Positions 5,925-7,826 of a stretch of 7,826 nucleotides of DNA are shown here, in pieces. The stretch lies in NCBI GenBank assembly GCA_964563165.1, contig CAZLWA010000054.1, forward strand, positions 1-7,826, read 5' to 3'. The translations under genes and the position numbers were made by a program. Source of the DNA: CAZLWA01 sp964563165 (GTDB taxonomy: Bacteria > CLD3 > SB21). Below the pieces are notes generated by a model. The model ran no database searches. It worked only from the letters and a program-made list of their open reading frames with translations, and had not been told where the DNA came from. Numbering within the stretch: position 1 is the first letter of the stretch; each line of letters opens with the position of its first letter.

Positions 5925-7052
5925 TCAGCGTACATGTTTACCGCCCGGACCGTTCGCGCAGGAATTGCCGAGACCCTCTGATCCGCAGAATTTACATTTG
6001 TTACCGCCGCTGCCATGCCTGTGATGCTTATCCGGACTGTAATTACAACTGGGACCATAGCCGGCTGACCCGCAAAACTGGCAATGCTTCTGATCCGTGT
6101 TGTGTTCGTGTCTGCCGCTGGGACTGGAACGGCAATTACCGTAACCCGCTGAACCGCAGAACGTGCATTTCGACACGTTAGCAGTCTGTGTCGATATATT
6201 CGTGGCCTGGTTTGACGAGGCGGCGGAAGACACGGTTATATAAAAACCCGTTTTAGTTTTAATAAAAGTGTACCCGTCTTTAAACTCCAGAGTGAACTTT
6301 TCCCAATCGGCAGCTTTATCGCGATCCGCTGTTACTTTTTCAGTCCCTCCGCCCTGATCCGCGCAAAGAAACTTTCCTCGATATGATTTAAAGCTTACGG
6401 TCTGATCTTCGTTTACCACGATGGTCCAGCGTTCCCAATCAGCGATCTTCGTTCGATTGGCGACGGCATTTCCTTGATCTTCGCTAAGGTAGCCTTGGCG
6501 GCCCAACATAGCTACGGTTCCATCGCCGAGAGAACTTATACAAAACCTTTCCCATTCCCCGGGTTGCTTACGATTGCACACCAGCAGTCCATAGCTAATC
6601 TCTTTGGGTTTCTCCTTCTTTCCAAATATCCATTCAAGAACACTGTAATTAGCCGCAAAAAATGGATTCACGACCCAATATTTAATGTCGGGATTTTCTT
6701 TTACAGCTTTCGCAAGACCTATAGCCAGGTCTTCAACATTTCCTGCCGTTCCGTGCGGCATGATCATATACCCTCCAACTTTCGGGCTGGCAAGAATCGT
6801 GACTCCGCTGTTTCGACCAAGCATGTCCATGGTTTTGATCAAGGCGATTTGAGTTGAAACAATAGCGGCCGCCGCTTTATCCGTTAAGAGCGACGAAACG
6901 GAATTTGGATCTTTTGCAATTTGCTGAATCTCCGCGTGAGTTAGTTCAATTTGCCACAAAGCTCCATCGGCGTGTTGCTTAAACTCAGCGCTGTGCGACT
7001 GAAGGGTCAACAATGCGATTACCCAGTAAGCAAAACACAATTTTATTATCAT
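5925..7052 (-). CDS. Secreted protein with fascin-like beta-trefoil and three C-terminal Cys/His repeats
   Basis: I do not recognise the full 375-residue protein. It has a signal peptide (residues 1-22, cleavage after SHSA). Residues 23-150 are an unrecognised alpha/beta region with a hydrophobic, Gly-rich stretch (GVTILASPKVGGYMIMPHG, 83-101). Residues about 151-275 look like a fascin-type beta-trefoil: three WE(R/K) motifs at W167, W206 and W250, about 40 residues apart, and GYL/GKFL turns. Such folds usually bind sugars or proteins. After a Ser/Thr/Asn-rich linker (275-293) come three copies of CxFCGSxGxGx(1-2)C...P...H, each probably binding one metal ion. The start ATG has AAAGGA 7 bases upstream (7060-7065). 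It lies 28 bases after preA on the same strand and may be co-transcribed, but no functional link is evident. Its 3' end converges on the PrsW-like gene, 50 bases apart, with no hairpin seen between. Confidence 0.8.
   Translation of the reverse strand: MIIKLCFAYWVIALLTLQSHSAEFKQHADGALWQIELTHAEIQQIAKDPNSVSSLLTDKAAAAIVSTQIALIKTMDMLGRNSGVTILASPKVGGYMIMPHGTAGNVEDLAIGLAKAVKENPDIKYWVVNPFFAANYSVLEWIFGKKEKPKEISYGLLVCNRKQPGEWERFCISSLGDGTVAMLGRQGYLSEDQGNAVANRTKIADWERWTIVVNEDQTVSFKSYRGKFLCADQGGGTEKVTADRDKAADWEKFTLEFKDGYTFIKTKTGFYITVSSAASSNQATNISTQTANVSKCTFCGSAGYGNCRSSPSGRHEHNTDQKHCQFCGSAGYGPSCNYSPDKHHRHGSGGNKCKFCGSEGLGNSCANGPGGKHVR
5928..6167 (-). repeat. Three tandem Cys3-His repeats at the C-terminus of the secreted protein
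   Basis: Copy 1 covers residues 296-317 (bases 6102-6167) with C296, C299, C307, H315, H317. Copy 2 covers 324-346 (6015-6083) with C324, C327, C336, H343/H344, H346. Copy 3 covers 353-375 (5928-5996) with C353, C356, C365, H373, and it ends HVR at the stop codon, lacking the second His of the HxH pair. The shared pattern is C-x-F-C-G-S-x-G-x-G-x(1-2)-C-x(4-5)-P-x(2-3)-H-x-H, with spacers of six residues. The CxxCG knuckle plus a further Cys and His is typical of small zinc-binding modules. Zinc is inferred, not shown. Confidence 0.85.
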
Positions 7053-7059
7053 CGTTTTT

Positions 7060-7065
7060 TCCTTT
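7060..7065 (-). promoter_or_regulatory. Ribosome binding site of the secreted Cys/His-repeat protein
   Basis: AAAGGA on the minus strand lies 7 bases before the ATG (7052-7050). It supports this start, which also gives a complete signal peptide. The site occupies most of the short gap after preA, leaving little room for a separate promoter or terminator. Confidence 0.7.
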
Positions 7066-7080
7066 CGGTCTTGTCCTGCT

Positions 7081-7826
7081 CTATTTCTTCATTTTCAAAG
7101 CCGCGGCGGGTTCCGGAACCCAATGATGGATACCTCCGGCCAATGGATCGTTAAACGTCGTCGGAATATTCCCTGCCGCCGTCCGGTCGTGCCAGGTAAC
7201 GGGTTGAGCCGTCCGGTCATCCTGTCTAATCATCGTGATGCAGCCTTCGACCGGGCACACGAGAGAACATAGATTACAGCCGACGCAATTTTCTTCAATA
7301 ATATGCGGAATACGGCTGCCGTTGTTTTTGCTCAGACCGATGGCCTGATGTGCCCCGTCTTCGCAAGCGATATAACACAGTTGGCACTGAATACATTTCT
7401 TTTCATTGATCTCCGCGATGATCTTATAATTGAGATTGAGTTCCTCCCACGTCTTAACATTCGGCAGCGCCTTGCCGACCATCTCTCCGACCGTGCGAAA
7501 TCCTTTTTCCGCCATGTATCTTTCAAAACCCGGAATGATCTCACGTATAATCCCGAAGCCGTAATGCATGACCGCCGTACAAACCTGGACGGTGCTCGCA
7601 CCAAGCAGAATAAATTCCGCCGCATCTCTCCAATTTTCAATTCCGCCGATCCCGGATATCGGCAAATTCGCGCCCGGTTCCAGGGCGCAATTTTTTACCA
7701 TGTTCAAGGCTATCGGTTTCACGGCCGGGCCGCAATATCCGCCGTTCGTGCTTTTGCCGTCCACGACAGGATAGGTTACAAAATTATCAAGGTCCACGCC
7801 AATTAAGCTCTGGATCGTATTGATCA
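7081..7826 (-). CDS. preA: NAD-dependent dihydropyrimidine dehydrogenase subunit PreA, C-terminal part
   Basis: PreA works with PreT to reduce uracil and thymine to their 5,6-dihydro forms with NADH, the first step of reductive pyrimidine breakdown, in the cytoplasm. The gene is open at the right edge: the reading frame continues upstream of the GTG at 7797 (INTIQSLIGVDLDNF), so that GTG is an internal Val. About 248 residues of the usual 410 or so are present. They include the end of the FMN-binding TIM barrel (GGYCGPAVKPIAL; PISGIGGIENWRDAAEFILLG; GASTVQVCTAVM) and two C-x2-C-x2-C-x3-C sets for 4Fe-4S clusters (bases 7363-7395 and 7255-7287), the second followed by PVEGC. The catalytic-loop region lies outside the window. 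The stop is TAG (7083-7081). preT, expected nearby, is not in the window. The fragment appears intact. Confidence 0.93.
   Translation of the reverse strand, partial: INTIQSLIGVDLDNFVTYPVVDGKSTNGGYCGPAVKPIALNMVKNCALEPGANLPISGIGGIENWRDAAEFILLGASTVQVCTAVMHYGFGIIREIIPGFERYMAEKGFRTVGEMVGKALPNVKTWEELNLNYKIIAEINEKKCIQCQLCYIACEDGAHQAIGLSKNNGSRIPHIIEENCVGCNLCSLVCPVEGCITMIRQDDRTAQPVTWHDRTAAGNIPTTFNDPLAGGIHHWVPEPAAALKMKK

Noticed and set aside
7303..7806. Plus-strand open frame of 167 codons opposite preA
   Set aside because: The minus strand encodes clear PreA motifs with two 4Fe-4S cysteine sets; the plus frame is antisense shadow.

Overview
The window looks like chromosomal DNA of a Gram-negative bacterium with moderate G+C. 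The evidence is an outer-membrane-type beta-barrel protein, signal peptides, and an ECF sigma/anti-sigma pair. Weak Shine-Dalgarno sites on several genes and the style of the metalloprotease-propeller-barrel protein suggest the Bacteroidetes/Ignavibacteria (FCB) side of the tree. That placement is an inference from style, not from a marker gene. I see no phage, insertion sequence, CRISPR array, tRNA or rRNA, and no gene-free stretch longer than about 205 bases.

Left part (1-1773): the last 41 codons of an ECF-type sigma factor overlap by 8 bases a single-pass membrane protein that is probably its anti-sigma factor. A short AT-rich gap with an inverted repeat follows. Next comes a gene with a strong ribosome binding site for a membrane-anchored protein built of about nine-residue repeats, including a 75-bp internal tandem duplication. 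It ends at a clear rho-independent terminator.

Middle (1774-5874): an intergenic spacer holds two REP-like hairpins facing each other, each with a GTAG foot, which is the arrangement of a BIME. Then come a large exported protein (zinc metalloprotease domain, beta-propeller, C-terminal outer-membrane barrel) and, 35 bases on, a PrsW-family intramembrane protease. PrsW is known to cleave an anti-sigma factor in Bacillus, so its presence near an ECF sigma/anti-sigma pair is suggestive of envelope-stress signalling, but the link is only by proximity.

Right part (5925-7826, minus strand, convergent with the above): the 3' part of preA (dihydropyrimidine dehydrogenase, FMN/4Fe-4S subunit), which runs off the window, is followed 28 bases downstream by a secreted protein of unknown function. 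That protein has a fascin-like beta-trefoil and three C-terminal Cys/His repeats that look metal binding. It is the least familiar item in the window, together with the REP pair and the nonapeptide-repeat protein.
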